In this document: positions 1 to 8,573 of the stretch, piece by piece | Layout: each line of letters opens with the position of its first letter | How positions within the stretch are numbered: the stretch's first letter is position 1 | Assembly: GCF_013414195.1 (NCBI RefSeq) | Contig: NZ_JAATTV010000001.1 | Span: forward strand, 62,001-126,000 | DNA from: Psychrobacter sp. BI730 | GTDB taxonomy: Bacteria > Pseudomonadota > Gammaproteobacteria > Pseudomonadales > Moraxellaceae | Reading direction: 5' to 3' | DNA length: 64,000 nt | Position numbers and translations under genes: made by a program | Notes under the pieces: generated by a model | Told to the model about the DNA's origin: nothing | Seen by the model: the letters and a program-made list of their open reading frames with translations, nothing else | Databases searched by the model: none

Positions 1-52
1 CATGAGACATCTCATTGTTGGTGGCGGATGTGGCGGCGGCATTGGTACTCAT
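1..52 (-). CDS. 5' end of an unidentified protein, cut by the window edge
   Basis: Reading the minus strand, an ATG at 52-50 follows an AAGGG ribosome-binding site and opens a frame starting MSTNAAATSATNNEMSH that stays open to base 1. Only 17 residues are present, an Ala/Thr/Asn-rich start that resembles no family I can name. It would be divergent from the rubredoxin gene. The start is supported by the ribosome-binding site; the product is unknown. Confidence 0.5.
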   Translation of the reverse strand, partial: MSTNAAATSATNNEMSH

Positions 53-417
53 GATGACCCTTAGCTTATGTATTTAGATGGTTTAGTTAGTTTAGATAAG
101 ACAACAACTGGATGATATATCAGCGATAAATGCTAAGCATTACTGTGAATTTAGCGGCGATTATTATAGCATAATTGGTTTTTGTATGGCGGGCTGGCGT
201 CCAGTCTCGTTATTAAGCGCTAATAAGGTAACGTATGTGATTGACTTGATAAAAGAAAAGTCATCTCAATATACAAGTGTAAACTTAACTATGAAAATTG
301 CGGTTATATGCTAAACTACGTGCGTTTTTGCAGTCTAATATAATAGCTGTAATATTAAAAATGAGCGTTTATAGCACGCTGTAACTGTAATACTGGTAAT
401 GATCGATAGGACTATTT
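53..417. other. intergenic region between divergent genes
   Basis: About 365 bases without a convincing gene, AT-rich, lying between the divergent partial gene at 1-52 and the rubredoxin gene. It presumably holds promoters for both. One candidate promoter for the rubredoxin side is listed separately; I see no repeat or RNA structure. Confidence 0.5.
328..355 (+). promoter_or_regulatory. candidate sigma-70 promoter for rubredoxin
   Basis: TTGCAG at 328-333 and TAATAT at 350-355 are separated by 16 bases, about 60 bases upstream of the rubredoxin start. It was found by eye; the region is AT-rich, so chance matches are likely. Confidence 0.3.
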
Positions 418-582
418 ATGAAACGTTATGAATGTATTGTCTGCGGCTGGATATATGATGAGGCGCTTGGCTGCCCAGAAGAAGGTATCGCACCTGGTAC
501 TAAGTGGGAAGACATCCCTGATGACTGGACTTGCCCTGAGTGCGGTGTCGGCAAGCTTGATTTTGAGATGCTTGAGCTGTAG
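418..582 (+). CDS. rubA: rubredoxin
   Basis: A 54-residue electron-transfer protein that binds one iron through four cysteines. The pairs are visible as CIVCG near residues 6-10 and CPECG near residues 39-43, with the conserved WxxIPDDWxCP block between them. The length is normal for a one-iron rubredoxin. In gammaproteobacteria these proteins pass electrons from a rubredoxin reductase to alkane hydroxylases or to oxidative-stress enzymes; which partner is used here cannot be seen. The alpha/beta hydrolase gene starts 27 bases downstream, so the two are probably co-transcribed. No reductase gene is adjacent. Confidence 0.95.
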   Translation: MKRYECIVCGWIYDEALGCPEEGIAPGTKWEDIPDDWTCPECGVGKLDFEMLEL

Positions 583-609
583 TAGATGACCCTCTAATTA
601 GGACACTTC

Positions 610-1659
610 ATGACAAAATCAAATGACATCAATAGTGCCAAATTGCCTGAAACGCTAGATAACAATCTAGAAGATCATCTGAATAACTACCCTACTCCTG
701 AGTGGCGCAAATTTGGGGAGCATCAATGGCGCGACTCTGACTTGAGTAAGCACCTTCGTCAAGCAATGATTGACATCGGTGATGGTATTGAGTTGTGTGT
801 CGAAGCTGGCGGTAACCCCAACAATCCGCCGCTGCTGATGATCATGGGGCTAGGCTCACAAATGATATTTTGGCCAGACAATTTTATTAAGCGCTTTATC
901 GATGCTGGTTTTTTTGTGATTCGTTTTGATAATCGTGATATCGGCTTGTCTTCTAAAGTACAGATAGAAGGCTTGCCGCGTATTAGCCAGCTCAAAATGA
1001 TGGTTCGTCTACAGACAGGGCTGTCTAACAAAAGCACACAGGTTGCTTATAACTTGACGGATATGGCTGAAGACACCGCACGTTTGATTAAAGCACTCAA
1101 GCTTGGTAAGACACACCTGCTTGGGGCTTCGATGGGCGGTATGATTGCACAAATCGTGGCGGCACGTTATCCAAGCTTAGTGCAGCGAATGGCGCTTATG
1201 TTTACCACGACCAATCGTGCGTTTTTAAAGCCGCCAAAGCCCAAACAGCTATACACCCTTATCAATCGTCCAGAGAGCCACTCTGAGCGTGATATCGTGC
1301 GTCATAGTGTTTGGTTTATGAAGACCGTTGGTACACCAGGTCATGTGAATGTGCGTATGGTCCGTGAAATCGCCAAGATTCGCTATCAGCGCAATTTTCA
1401 CCCGCTTGGTACAGTACAGCAGCTCAATGCTATCTTAGCATCAGGCTCTATCAGTCGGTTTAGTAAGCAAGTCAAAGCACCGACGATTGTATTACATGGT
1501 AGCGCTGATGGACTCCTGCCTGCCTCACAGGGCCGAGTCGTTGCCAAGACCATTCCTAATGCTACGTTCCATCTCATCGAAGGCATGGCACACGATATTC
1601 CAGAGTATTATCAGCCTTATATGGTTGACTTAATCAGTAATCATTTATCGAGCAACTAG
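610..1659 (+). CDS. alpha/beta hydrolase (esterase-like)
   Basis: A 349-residue alpha/beta-fold hydrolase. The nucleophile elbow GASMGG lies near residue 173, a candidate acid in HGSADGLLP near 297, and the catalytic histidine in GMAHDIP near 327. The early PPLLMIMGLGSQ segment is the oxyanion-hole strand. The N-terminal 60 residues are polar, with no signal peptide, so it is probably cytoplasmic. A ribosome-binding AGGA precedes the ATG. The rubredoxin gene lies just upstream, similar to rubredoxin-esterase neighbourhoods in Acinetobacter. The substrate is not predictable; a carboxylester or lipid ester is plausible. Confidence 0.85.
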   Translation: MTKSNDINSAKLPETLDNNLEDHLNNYPTPEWRKFGEHQWRDSDLSKHLRQAMIDIGDGIELCVEAGGNPNNPPLLMIMGLGSQMIFWPDNFIKRFIDAGFFVIRFDNRDIGLSSKVQIEGLPRISQLKMMVRLQTGLSNKSTQVAYNLTDMAEDTARLIKALKLGKTHLLGASMGGMIAQIVAARYPSLVQRMALMFTTTNRAFLKPPKPKQLYTLINRPESHSERDIVRHSVWFMKTVGTPGHVNVRMVREIAKIRYQRNFHPLGTVQQLNAILASGSISRFSKQVKAPTIVLHGSADGLLPASQGRVVAKTIPNATFHLIEGMAHDIPEYYQPYMVDLISNHLSSN

Positions 1660-1680
1660 CTTTAAAAACATCAATGTCAA

Positions 1681-1732
1681 AAAAAAGAGTGTAAAACCTA
1701 TCGAAAACTCATAGGTTTTACACTCTTTTTTA
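1681..1732. terminator. bidirectional rho-independent terminator
   Basis: A perfect 18-bp stem (AAAGAGTGTAAAACCTAT paired with its complement) with A-run and T-run on the two sides. It lies between convergent genes ending at 1659 (plus) and 1759 (minus) and can serve both. Confidence 0.9.
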
Positions 1733-1758
1733 TTGCCTGTTTAATCTTGGTAATTGCA

Positions 1759-2781
1759 TCAATCACAAGCAACGCCAGCGCCTTCCTTATCAATACACAT
1801 TTTATTCCCATTCTTTAGGTTGCCAATCCACGCCTTACCACCTATAAATACGAAGGATGGTTTGCCCTGATAGCTATCGTTAGCGTTCACACCATTATTA
1901 GCAAAGCGAAAAGGAATCACCAGCTCACCGCCTAAATTGACAAAGCCCCACTCTTCACCGATACGCACGCCAGCATATTCCTCAGAAAACGGACGCACTT
2001 CATCAAATGAATACGTAATCATCGTGACATTATTGTCATCGACGAAACCCCATTTACCATCTTGCTGACGCGATTGAAGTGTCGTAAAACGCGTTGGTAC
2101 AGACTCTAATGCTGCGCTAGGTTTTTCGTTAGAAGAAGTAGATTTATTCACTGCCTGAGTGTCGTTCTGGGCATTTGGATCATTCGCTGCATTACCGTTT
2201 CTATCCACCCAACTTGTTGCACGGCCTTTGCGTACACGCGCCACCCCATTACGATAATTATCAATATCATCAATCGCTGCAGAAAATGAGACAACGGTAC
2301 TATTGGCTGTGTTAATCACACCATAGTTACCCTCTTTTTTTACCACGATACGCCCATCCGATACAGGCCGCGCCCATCCTTGACTCTCTGTCAATATATC
2401 GTACATGGCAGGCACGACTTCGCGGCCCTGCATATTGAGATAACCGACGCGACTGTTGCGCAGTACAGGCAACAGTCCACCTGACAGTTTATCGGCATCG
2501 ACTTTTTGATAACGTGACAAATCCACGACTCGTTTGCCTTTTTTATCAATTAACGCTACCGGCGCACCAAAGTCTTTGATCGCCAAAAAGTAACTGCTAC
2601 TGGCTGTGCAGGAGACGTTTTTGTAATAACTTTTTGGGATTTTACAACTGGCGGCATGTGCGCTAGGTATCAAAAACCATGCGCTAGATAGCATCGTCAC
2701 GACAAAACTGTATTGCGATATTTTTGGTAGCAAGCCAGACAATGTATGTGGCTGTTTTTTTGATAGCAATCGTTGAAGCAT
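1759..2781 (-). CDS. exported WG-repeat protein
   Basis: A protein of about 340 residues built of WG-type beta repeats. Recognisable units include VGYLNMQGREVVP, KWGFVDDNN, EWGFVNLGGELVIPF and related degenerate units. The N-terminus has a charged start, a hydrophobic stretch and an AHA-A signal-peptidase site around residue 42, so it is probably secreted or periplasmic. I chose the ATG at 2781: the longer frame from 2841 adds 20 residues and has no ribosome-binding site. Several cysteines (after the signal and at the extreme C-terminus, CID...VACD) could form disulfides. WG-repeat proteins have no general function; binding to surface or ligand molecules is a guess. Confidence 0.8.
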   Translation of the reverse strand: MLQRLLSKKQPHTLSGLLPKISQYSFVVTMLSSAWFLIPSAHAASCKIPKSYYKNVSCTASSSYFLAIKDFGAPVALIDKKGKRVVDLSRYQKVDADKLSGGLLPVLRNSRVGYLNMQGREVVPAMYDILTESQGWARPVSDGRIVVKKEGNYGVINTANSTVVSFSAAIDDIDNYRNGVARVRKGRATSWVDRNGNAANDPNAQNDTQAVNKSTSSNEKPSAALESVPTRFTTLQSRQQDGKWGFVDDNNVTMITYSFDEVRPFSEEYAGVRIGEEWGFVNLGGELVIPFRFANNGVNANDSYQGKPSFVFIGGKAWIGNLKNGNKMCIDKEGAGVACD

Positions 2782-2841
2782 AAATAAACCTAGACAAATA
2801 ATATAGATTGTTTGGTATAACAAATCAGACGTTAAGTACAT

Positions 2842-3247
2842 TATATCGTCAATCTACTATACATGTGTTGCATCGTTAATGTCGCTTAAAGTGTTACACA
2901 CATATTCTCCGTACAGAAATATCACTTGCATACATTATGCTCTTTCATACTCCTACGAATCGTCGCCCTGATACAAATATTTTGATATAAATACTATTAC
3001 CCAATTATCATAAGCCTATTGTGAAAAACGTAACTATATCAGATACTTTGGTCATTTATTTGCGTCTAACGTGCCCAATAATTTTCCTTACAGCGATAGC
3101 ATCTGCATTCAGCATAATAAATTGTGGTTTTGCCATTTCATTTTGCGTTTAAAACCACGACAATATGGCTCTATGTCAACATAAGTTCTGACATGATGCA
3201 ATGATAATAAGAGTGCTGTTATTCAAATACTGTTATAAGGATAAATT
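2842..3247. other. intergenic region, divergent promoters expected
   Basis: About 400 AT-rich bases between the divergent WG-repeat gene and the EamA transporter gene. I see no open frame, tRNA, hairpin or repeat. Promoters for both genes must lie here, but none is distinct enough to call. Confidence 0.5.
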
Positions 3248-4180
3248 ATGGCTATTGCTTCAACGCGATCTGCACCTATTGGCTTAGTCATTGGTTGTAT
3301 CATTTTTGGATTGGGCAGCTTAATTGTCGCTCACGTCGATATTGGTGGTTGGGCCATGTCGTTTTGGCGATTGGCTGTTTCTGGTATTGTATTTGCGGTA
3401 TTGGCTAAAATAATGGGCCAACGAATGCCCAAATCAAGACGGGCCATTTTTTATGCGCTACTATCAGGGGCGTTTTTAGGATTAGATTTGGCGCTGTGGC
3501 ATGAGAGTATTTATGCGGTTGGGCCTGGTATTTCGACGCTGCTTAATAGTCTGCAAATATTTTTCTTGGCTGCGATTGGGTTTTTGTATTTTAATGAGCG
3601 TCAGTCTATCGTGCAGCTTATTAGTTTGTTTTTAGCCATGACAGGCGTGGCGATGATAGGTAGTCCTGAATTTGCACATAACACCGCTGCGACTTGGGGC
3701 TTTGTCACTGGTATTGTGTCAGGTGCCATGTTAGCGGCTTCGATGACCTTTATCCGCAAAACGCATGACACTGAACCGACGCCTATATTTATGCTCATGC
3801 AGCTAATCAGTATCGGCGGCGTCTTAGCCATGATTATACCGATGTTTGTATTTGATACAGGTAATATCCTGCCCAATACATGGTCTGAGATTGGCTGGGT
3901 GCTTATCTATGGTACGGTGATGCAGTGCTTGGCATGGGGGTTGATTGCCTACTCTATTCCTAAGCTATCTCTAGCACTGACTGGACTGCTATTGTTGACT
4001 GAACCTGTTGCAGCCCTTGTCATTGACTATAGTTGGCTAGACAAGCCGATTAACACTTTACAGTGGAGTGGCGCATTACTAACGATGTTTGCTATTTACT
4101 TAGGCTCATTGAAACCAAAGCCACGCGCCCTTCGCCGCTATCGATTTTTTTCGAGATTTTATAAGCGAGATTATAAATAG
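3248..4180 (+). CDS. EamA/DMT-family transporter
   Basis: A 310-residue inner-membrane protein with about ten hydrophobic segments arranged as two EamA repeats (roughly residues 10-145 and 155-295), typical of drug/metabolite transporters that export amino acids, metabolites or drugs. The basic C-terminal tail (RALRRYRFFSRFYKRDYK) is expected on the cytoplasmic side. AAGGA 7 bases before the ATG supports the start. It is monocistronic: a strong terminator follows, and the next gene points the other way. The substrate cannot be read from the sequence. Confidence 0.88.
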   Translation: MAIASTRSAPIGLVIGCIIFGLGSLIVAHVDIGGWAMSFWRLAVSGIVFAVLAKIMGQRMPKSRRAIFYALLSGAFLGLDLALWHESIYAVGPGISTLLNSLQIFFLAAIGFLYFNERQSIVQLISLFLAMTGVAMIGSPEFAHNTAATWGFVTGIVSGAMLAASMTFIRKTHDTEPTPIFMLMQLISIGGVLAMIIPMFVFDTGNILPNTWSEIGWVLIYGTVMQCLAWGLIAYSIPKLSLALTGLLLLTEPVAALVIDYSWLDKPINTLQWSGALLTMFAIYLGSLKPKPRALRRYRFFSRFYKRDYK

Positions 4181-4226
4181 TTCCAATACTGTTGTTCGCT
4201 ACTACTGCTGCTCAACATTGCCATAC

Positions 4227-4265
4227 AAAAAAGCGCCCATGCTATCGATAGCATGGGCGCTTTTT
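4227..4265. terminator. bidirectional rho-independent terminator
   Basis: A GC-rich perfect stem (AAGCGCCCATGCTA / TAGCATGGGCGCTT) around a TCGA loop, with A-run and T-run on both sides. It separates the EamA transporter gene from the convergent permease gene. Confidence 0.93.
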
Positions 4266-4331
4266 GTTAGATGAGATATGCTTTGATCGTCTTTATTTGA
4301 TAGGCGCCAACTTCAATCTCATCAGCATTAC

Positions 4332-5756
4332 TTATTTCGCTTCAGAGCTTTGGTTAAACAAGGCATTCAACACAATAGCGGCTAAAGTAGCAGTACCGAT
4401 ACCGCCTAAATCAAAGCCACCCAAATGCAAGCTAAAATTACCAGTACCCATAATGACCGTTACTGCTGCAATAATCAGATTGCTGTTTTTACTAAAATCA
4501 ATATGGCTATCGATCCAGATTTTTATCCCAGCAACCGTGATAAGGCCGAAGACAACAATAGAAGCACCGCCCAATAGAGCCGCTGGGATGGTCTGAATGA
4601 TCGCACCAAACTTTGGTGACAGTCCCAATATGATAGCAACCAAACCTGCTACGACAAATATCGTCGTGCTATACACTTTGGTAACCGCCATGACACCGAT
4701 GTTTTCAGCGTAAGTAGTAACACCTGTACCACCAAATCCTGCTGAAAAGGTCGTGGCCAAACCGTCCGCCAAAAATGCTCGGCCCATATAAGGCGTTACA
4801 CGAGCCTTGGTCATGCCCTCTACTGCCTTAAAGTGCCCTAGGTTCTCAGCCACCAAAATAAAGGCCACAGGTGCAATTAGGATAATAGCGCTCATCTCAA
4901 AGCGCGGCGTATGAATGCTTGGTAGTCCAAACCATGAAGCGGCGGCTACCGTACTAAAATCAATCGCAGTACCAAAGCCTAGAATATTGGTCATGACGAA
5001 ATAAGCAACGTACGACAGAACCAGACCGACGAGTAGCAACAGACGACGCAACATACCGCGAGTAAATACTGCAACACCACTAATGAGCAATACGGTCAAG
5101 GTAGCCATCCAAGCATCAAACTGATTGGCAGACACCCCTTGAATGGTCACTGGCGCCAAATTAAGACCGATAATCATGACAATCGCACCCGTCACAATAG
5201 GCGGCATCAAGCGCTCAATCCAACCTGTACCTGTCTTCATCACTAGCAGACCAATCAATGCGTAAATAATACCGCAGGCCATAATACCGCCTAGCGCAAC
5301 ATTCAAATTGGCATTAAACCCTGCGCCTGCATAAGCGGTCACCGCGATGACTGGACCAATAAAAGCAAAGCTTGATCCCAAGTAGCTCGGCATGCGCCCA
5401 CCGGTAATCATAAAGAACATTACCGTACAGATACCAGACATCAAGATAGCTAAGTTAGGATCAAACCCCATCAATAAAGGTGCAAGCACGGTTGCACCAA
5501 ACATCGCAAATGTATGCTGTATACCGAGCAATACGCTTTTTGACGGAGGTAAATAGTCGTTGATACCGACTGGATCACGATCCAAGTCGCCCTTATAAGG
5601 ACGCCATGTCGGAAACCAACGGCCATTTTCAAAATCTGGATTGTGCGGGTAATTGATAGCGGCTGAATCAATGCCTGCAGACTCCAAGGCATTTTGAGTC
5701 GATAGATCTTGAGCGCTATTGTCTGACGTTGATGAAGGGTCTTTTTGAGATGGCAT
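4332..5756 (-). CDS. NCS2 uracil/xanthine permease
   Basis: A 474-residue NCS2-family permease that imports uracil or related nucleobases with protons. The hallmark block HTFAMFGATVLAPLLMG starts near residue 82 and is followed by MPSYLGSSFAFIGPV, as in UraA and RutG. The two membrane glutamates that bind uracil in UraA are both present, in VAENLGHFK and in TYAENIGVMAV. The N-terminal 70 residues are a polar extension beyond the UraA length, with a WRPYKGDLDRDP segment. No pyrimidine genes adjoin it, so uracil, xanthine or another base remains open. Confidence 0.88.
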   Translation of the reverse strand: MPSQKDPSSTSDNSAQDLSTQNALESAGIDSAAINYPHNPDFENGRWFPTWRPYKGDLDRDPVGINDYLPPSKSVLLGIQHTFAMFGATVLAPLLMGFDPNLAILMSGICTVMFFMITGGRMPSYLGSSFAFIGPVIAVTAYAGAGFNANLNVALGGIMACGIIYALIGLLVMKTGTGWIERLMPPIVTGAIVMIIGLNLAPVTIQGVSANQFDAWMATLTVLLISGVAVFTRGMLRRLLLLVGLVLSYVAYFVMTNILGFGTAIDFSTVAAASWFGLPSIHTPRFEMSAIILIAPVAFILVAENLGHFKAVEGMTKARVTPYMGRAFLADGLATTFSAGFGGTGVTTYAENIGVMAVTKVYSTTIFVVAGLVAIILGLSPKFGAIIQTIPAALLGGASIVVFGLITVAGIKIWIDSHIDFSKNSNLIIAAVTVIMGTGNFSLHLGGFDLGGIGTATLAAIVLNALFNQSSEAK

Positions 5757-6278
5757 GCGCGCTTGTCCTATGTGAGCTAAGCTAAAGTAATAGGCTAGAA
5801 TAACTGATAAAATAAGTATATTAATAAATGGATATATTTCTAAGGGCTTGTATAAATAGCAAAACGTTAAGTCTTTCTATCTATAATATGTCATCCTAAT
5901 TCATTCATTTATGTTGTAATATGACAAACCAAAAGTATTATTTGGTATGATAGCCATATCTTGCTAGATGTATGAATACGGATATGTCTGACTGAAAAAT
6001 TTAGTCTTTTTTAATCCGTCTTATTTTACGATGATAACCAACTTACAGGATGTTACATAGTTGTTGACTGCGAGCATGATAACGGAGTTTCAAAATAAAT
6101 AAAAGTTATTATTCGATTGCCCTCAGTGCTCATTTACCTTATAACCTTCATAAATAGTGTCTCGCGCCCACCTATCAATGGTGACTAGGAGCGACGGCTG
6201 TCTATTATATTTTTCACAAAAGCGCCCAATGCCATAGATAAAATAGGCTAAAGCGCTTAAAATTTTTGGTGACTTATT
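5757..6278. other. intergenic region between divergent permease and sdaA
   Basis: About 520 AT-rich bases. It contains several TATAAT-like and TTGACA-like segments, but no open frame, no clear riboswitch and no repeat. A short AAAGCGC/GCGCTT inverted pair flanks 6220-6259 just before sdaA; its role, if any, is unknown. Confidence 0.45.
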
Positions 6279-7712
6279 ATGATCAGTGTTTTTGATTTAT
6301 TTAAAATCGGCATCGGCCCATCCAGTTCGCATACAGTCGGACCGATGGTCGCTGCAAACTTATTTTTGACCTCGCTAACTGAGCAGATGGAACTGACTGC
6401 GGTTAAGACCATTGAGATTGAGCTGTATGGTTCTTTGGCGGCGACTGGAAAAGGCCATGCAACAGATACGGCTATATTGTTAGGACTGCTTGGACATACG
6501 CCTAGCACGATAGACACACTCATGACCAGCAGCTACCTATCTCCTATCTTCTCTGACAAAATTCTCAATGTATCAGGCACGCATACGATTGCTTTTGATA
6601 CAGAGCAAGACATCTACTGGTATGACGATACTGTGCTACCTTATCACCCTAATGCATTGACGCTACGCGCTATCTCAACTGAAGGCGTTCGCTATCAGCA
6701 GACGTATTATTCAGTCGGTGGCGGTTTTGTCATTAATGAAGAAGATGCGACTAACCCAGACGAAGATCATGCCAGCCCGACCATCGATAGAGTTCCCTAC
6801 CCGTTCAATAACGCAGCAGAGCTACTAGAGCAATGTCGTGAGCATGACTTGAGCATCAGCGAATTGGTACTGGCAAACGAATGTCACTTCCATGCCAAAG
6901 AAGAAGTTTTTGCTTATCTAGATAGCATTTGGGAAGTGATGCAAGACTGTGTCAAGCAAGGCTGTGAAAATGGCGGTATCCTGCCGGGCGGATTAGATGT
7001 AAAGCGTCGTGCCCAAGATTTGCATACACAGCTGTGTGCTGAAAAAGACCAACCTATCACCAAGACTGATAAGTTAGCCGCTATGGACTGGGTCGATTTG
7101 TACGCGCTCGCCGTTAACGAAGAAAACGCAAATGGCGGCAAAGTAGTTACAGCGCCAACCAATGGCGCAGCAGGTATCATTCCTGCCGTACTGCACTACT
7201 ATCGTGATTTTTTGCCCAACTACAGCCAAGATGGCGTTCGTAAATTTTTGCTAAACGCCACTGCTATCGGTAGCCTTATCAAACAAAATGCTTCAATCTC
7301 TGGTGCTGAAGTCGGTTGCCAAGGTGAAGTTGGTTCTGCGTGTGCAATGGCAGGCTCCGCACTGGCAGAAATCATGAATGGCACGCCAGCTAAATGCCTA
7401 AATGCAGCTGAGATTGGTATTGAGCATAATCTAGGCCTTACTTGTGATCCTATTGGCGGACTGGTACAAGTGCCTTGTATCGAGCGTAATGCGATGGGTG
7501 CAGTTAAAGCAATCAATGCGGCGCGCCTAGCCTGTAGAGGTAATGGTCAACACTTTGTCTCTTTAGACAAAGCGATAGAGACGATGAAGCAAACAGGTGC
7601 TGATATGTCTGATAAATATAAAGAGACGGCACGAGGCGGTTTGGCAGTTTATGCTGATAATAGAATCCCTACGGCAACGCGCGGCGTCAGTGTCAATTAC
7701 AGTCAATGCTAA
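6279..7712 (+). CDS. sdaA: L-serine dehydratase (L-serine ammonia-lyase)
   Basis: This enzyme deaminates L-serine to pyruvate using a 4Fe-4S cluster as Lewis acid. The 477-residue chain has the N-terminal beta domain (FDLFKIGIGPSSSHTVGPM) fused to the alpha domain. The three cluster cysteines are Cys347, Cys389 and Cys400, in the family spacing C-x41-C-x10-C. TAPTNGAAGIIPA near residue 291 is also conserved. It is slightly longer than E. coli SdaA (454 residues), mainly through an acidic loop around residues 153-165. It is monocistronic with its own terminator. The start matches the family. Confidence 0.96.
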   Translation: MISVFDLFKIGIGPSSSHTVGPMVAANLFLTSLTEQMELTAVKTIEIELYGSLAATGKGHATDTAILLGLLGHTPSTIDTLMTSSYLSPIFSDKILNVSGTHTIAFDTEQDIYWYDDTVLPYHPNALTLRAISTEGVRYQQTYYSVGGGFVINEEDATNPDEDHASPTIDRVPYPFNNAAELLEQCREHDLSISELVLANECHFHAKEEVFAYLDSIWEVMQDCVKQGCENGGILPGGLDVKRRAQDLHTQLCAEKDQPITKTDKLAAMDWVDLYALAVNEENANGGKVVTAPTNGAAGIIPAVLHYYRDFLPNYSQDGVRKFLLNATAIGSLIKQNASISGAEVGCQGEVGSACAMAGSALAEIMNGTPAKCLNAAEIGIEHNLGLTCDPIGGLVQVPCIERNAMGAVKAINAARLACRGNGQHFVSLDKAIETMKQTGADMSDKYKETARGGLAVYADNRIPTATRGVSVNYSQC

Positions 7713-7752
7713 TTTGATTTCTCAGAACATCATTTACTAACAATAAACACGT

Positions 7753-7785
7753 AAAAAGGCCTCTAACAAATTAGAGGCCTTTTTG
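7753..7785. terminator. rho-independent terminator
   Basis: The stem AAAAAGGCCTCTA / TAGAGGCCTTTTT with a five-base loop sits between the convergent sdaA and DUF4377 lipoprotein genes; A-run and T-run allow use in both directions. Confidence 0.92.
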
Positions 7786-7826
7786 TCATGTATAACTGGT
7801 TTATCGTCTATGTATTGATATCAATA

Positions 7827-8225
7827 TTATTCAGCAGTTTTTGATACCACTTCATTTAGAATCCAAACTGGCTGTACGACATTTGAGCCTTCTGCGGTTA
7901 CTGCTTCTTGGCGTACATCTAGGACATAACGATAGTTCGGCTCATAGGTAAAGCCTTGAATATTACCGTTTAGCGTGGTGTAGTTTTTCTGATAAGTTTG
8001 ACGATACTGCAAGCACTGTGATTCGACCATGCTGCCATCAGTAGCAGTTAAGTCACATACTGCTTTACGCGGTGCAATTTCTACTTCAAAACTTGGGATG
8101 TTTACTACTTTTACATTCATAGGTTGTCCTTCAACAACCATCGTGCGCTCATCATCCATACTCATCGTAGAGCAACCAGACAGGGCAAAAGTTGTCATCA
8201 ATGCTGCAAGTGCTAATTTCTTCAT
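7827..8225 (-). CDS. DUF4377-type lipoprotein
   Basis: A 132-residue lipoprotein. The signal peptide MKKLALAALMTTFALSGC has a lipobox (LSGC) with Cys18 as the lipidation site. The mature part has two further cysteines and the pattern CLQYRQ...IQGFTYEPNYRYVLDVR...WILNEVVSK, which matches DUF4377, a small domain often found in HslJ/META-like heat-shock lipoproteins. GAGGA 7 bases before the ATG supports the start. With Ser after the Cys it is probably sorted to the outer membrane. Function is unknown. Confidence 0.8.
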   Translation of the reverse strand: MKKLALAALMTTFALSGCSTMSMDDERTMVVEGQPMNVKVVNIPSFEVEIAPRKAVCDLTATDGSMVESQCLQYRQTYQKNYTTLNGNIQGFTYEPNYRYVLDVRQEAVTAEGSNVVQPVWILNEVVSKTAE

Positions 8226-8573
8226 TATTCAATCCTCAGATAATTGTTATTGATTCTTTATTAATAGTTTAGTTACTGGCTTAACTACTAACTTATGGTT
8301 GCTTAGATAAAATTATTATTTTGAACACCTTATCTTGCTTTGCTACAAGCTAATAAGGTTGTTTGCTTTTTACTGAAACCAGTATAGGTCGCTAGTCGTC
8401 CTACCCTCTATGACTACTTTGTAAAGTAACGTCAGCTTTTGCAACTGATGTTAATGAAGCGTATTGAATAGCAGAGTTATTTGCTACTGAGCAGAAGTTT
8501 GACATTAAAAAGCCAAAACAAATATTGTTCTGGCTCTTATACAACTATGCAAATTCTGTTTCATGGAGAAGTA
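8226..8573. other. intergenic region
   Basis: About 350 bases upstream of the lipoprotein gene and downstream of argJ. Apart from the argJ terminator at 8506-8537 I see no open frame or structure. Confidence 0.5.
8506..8537 (-). terminator. argJ terminator
   Basis: On the minus strand an 8-bp stem GCCAGAAC/GTTTTGGC is followed by TTTTTA, about 35 bases after the argJ stop codon. Confidence 0.7.

Noticed and set aside
4264-4596. 110-codon plus-strand frame at the end of the permease gene
   Set aside because: Antisense shadow of the permease coding region, without a ribosome-binding site.
6219-6260. AAAGCGC / GCGCTT pair before sdaA as a terminator or riboswitch
   Set aside because: Short stem, long unpaired loop, no T-run and no known aptamer pattern.
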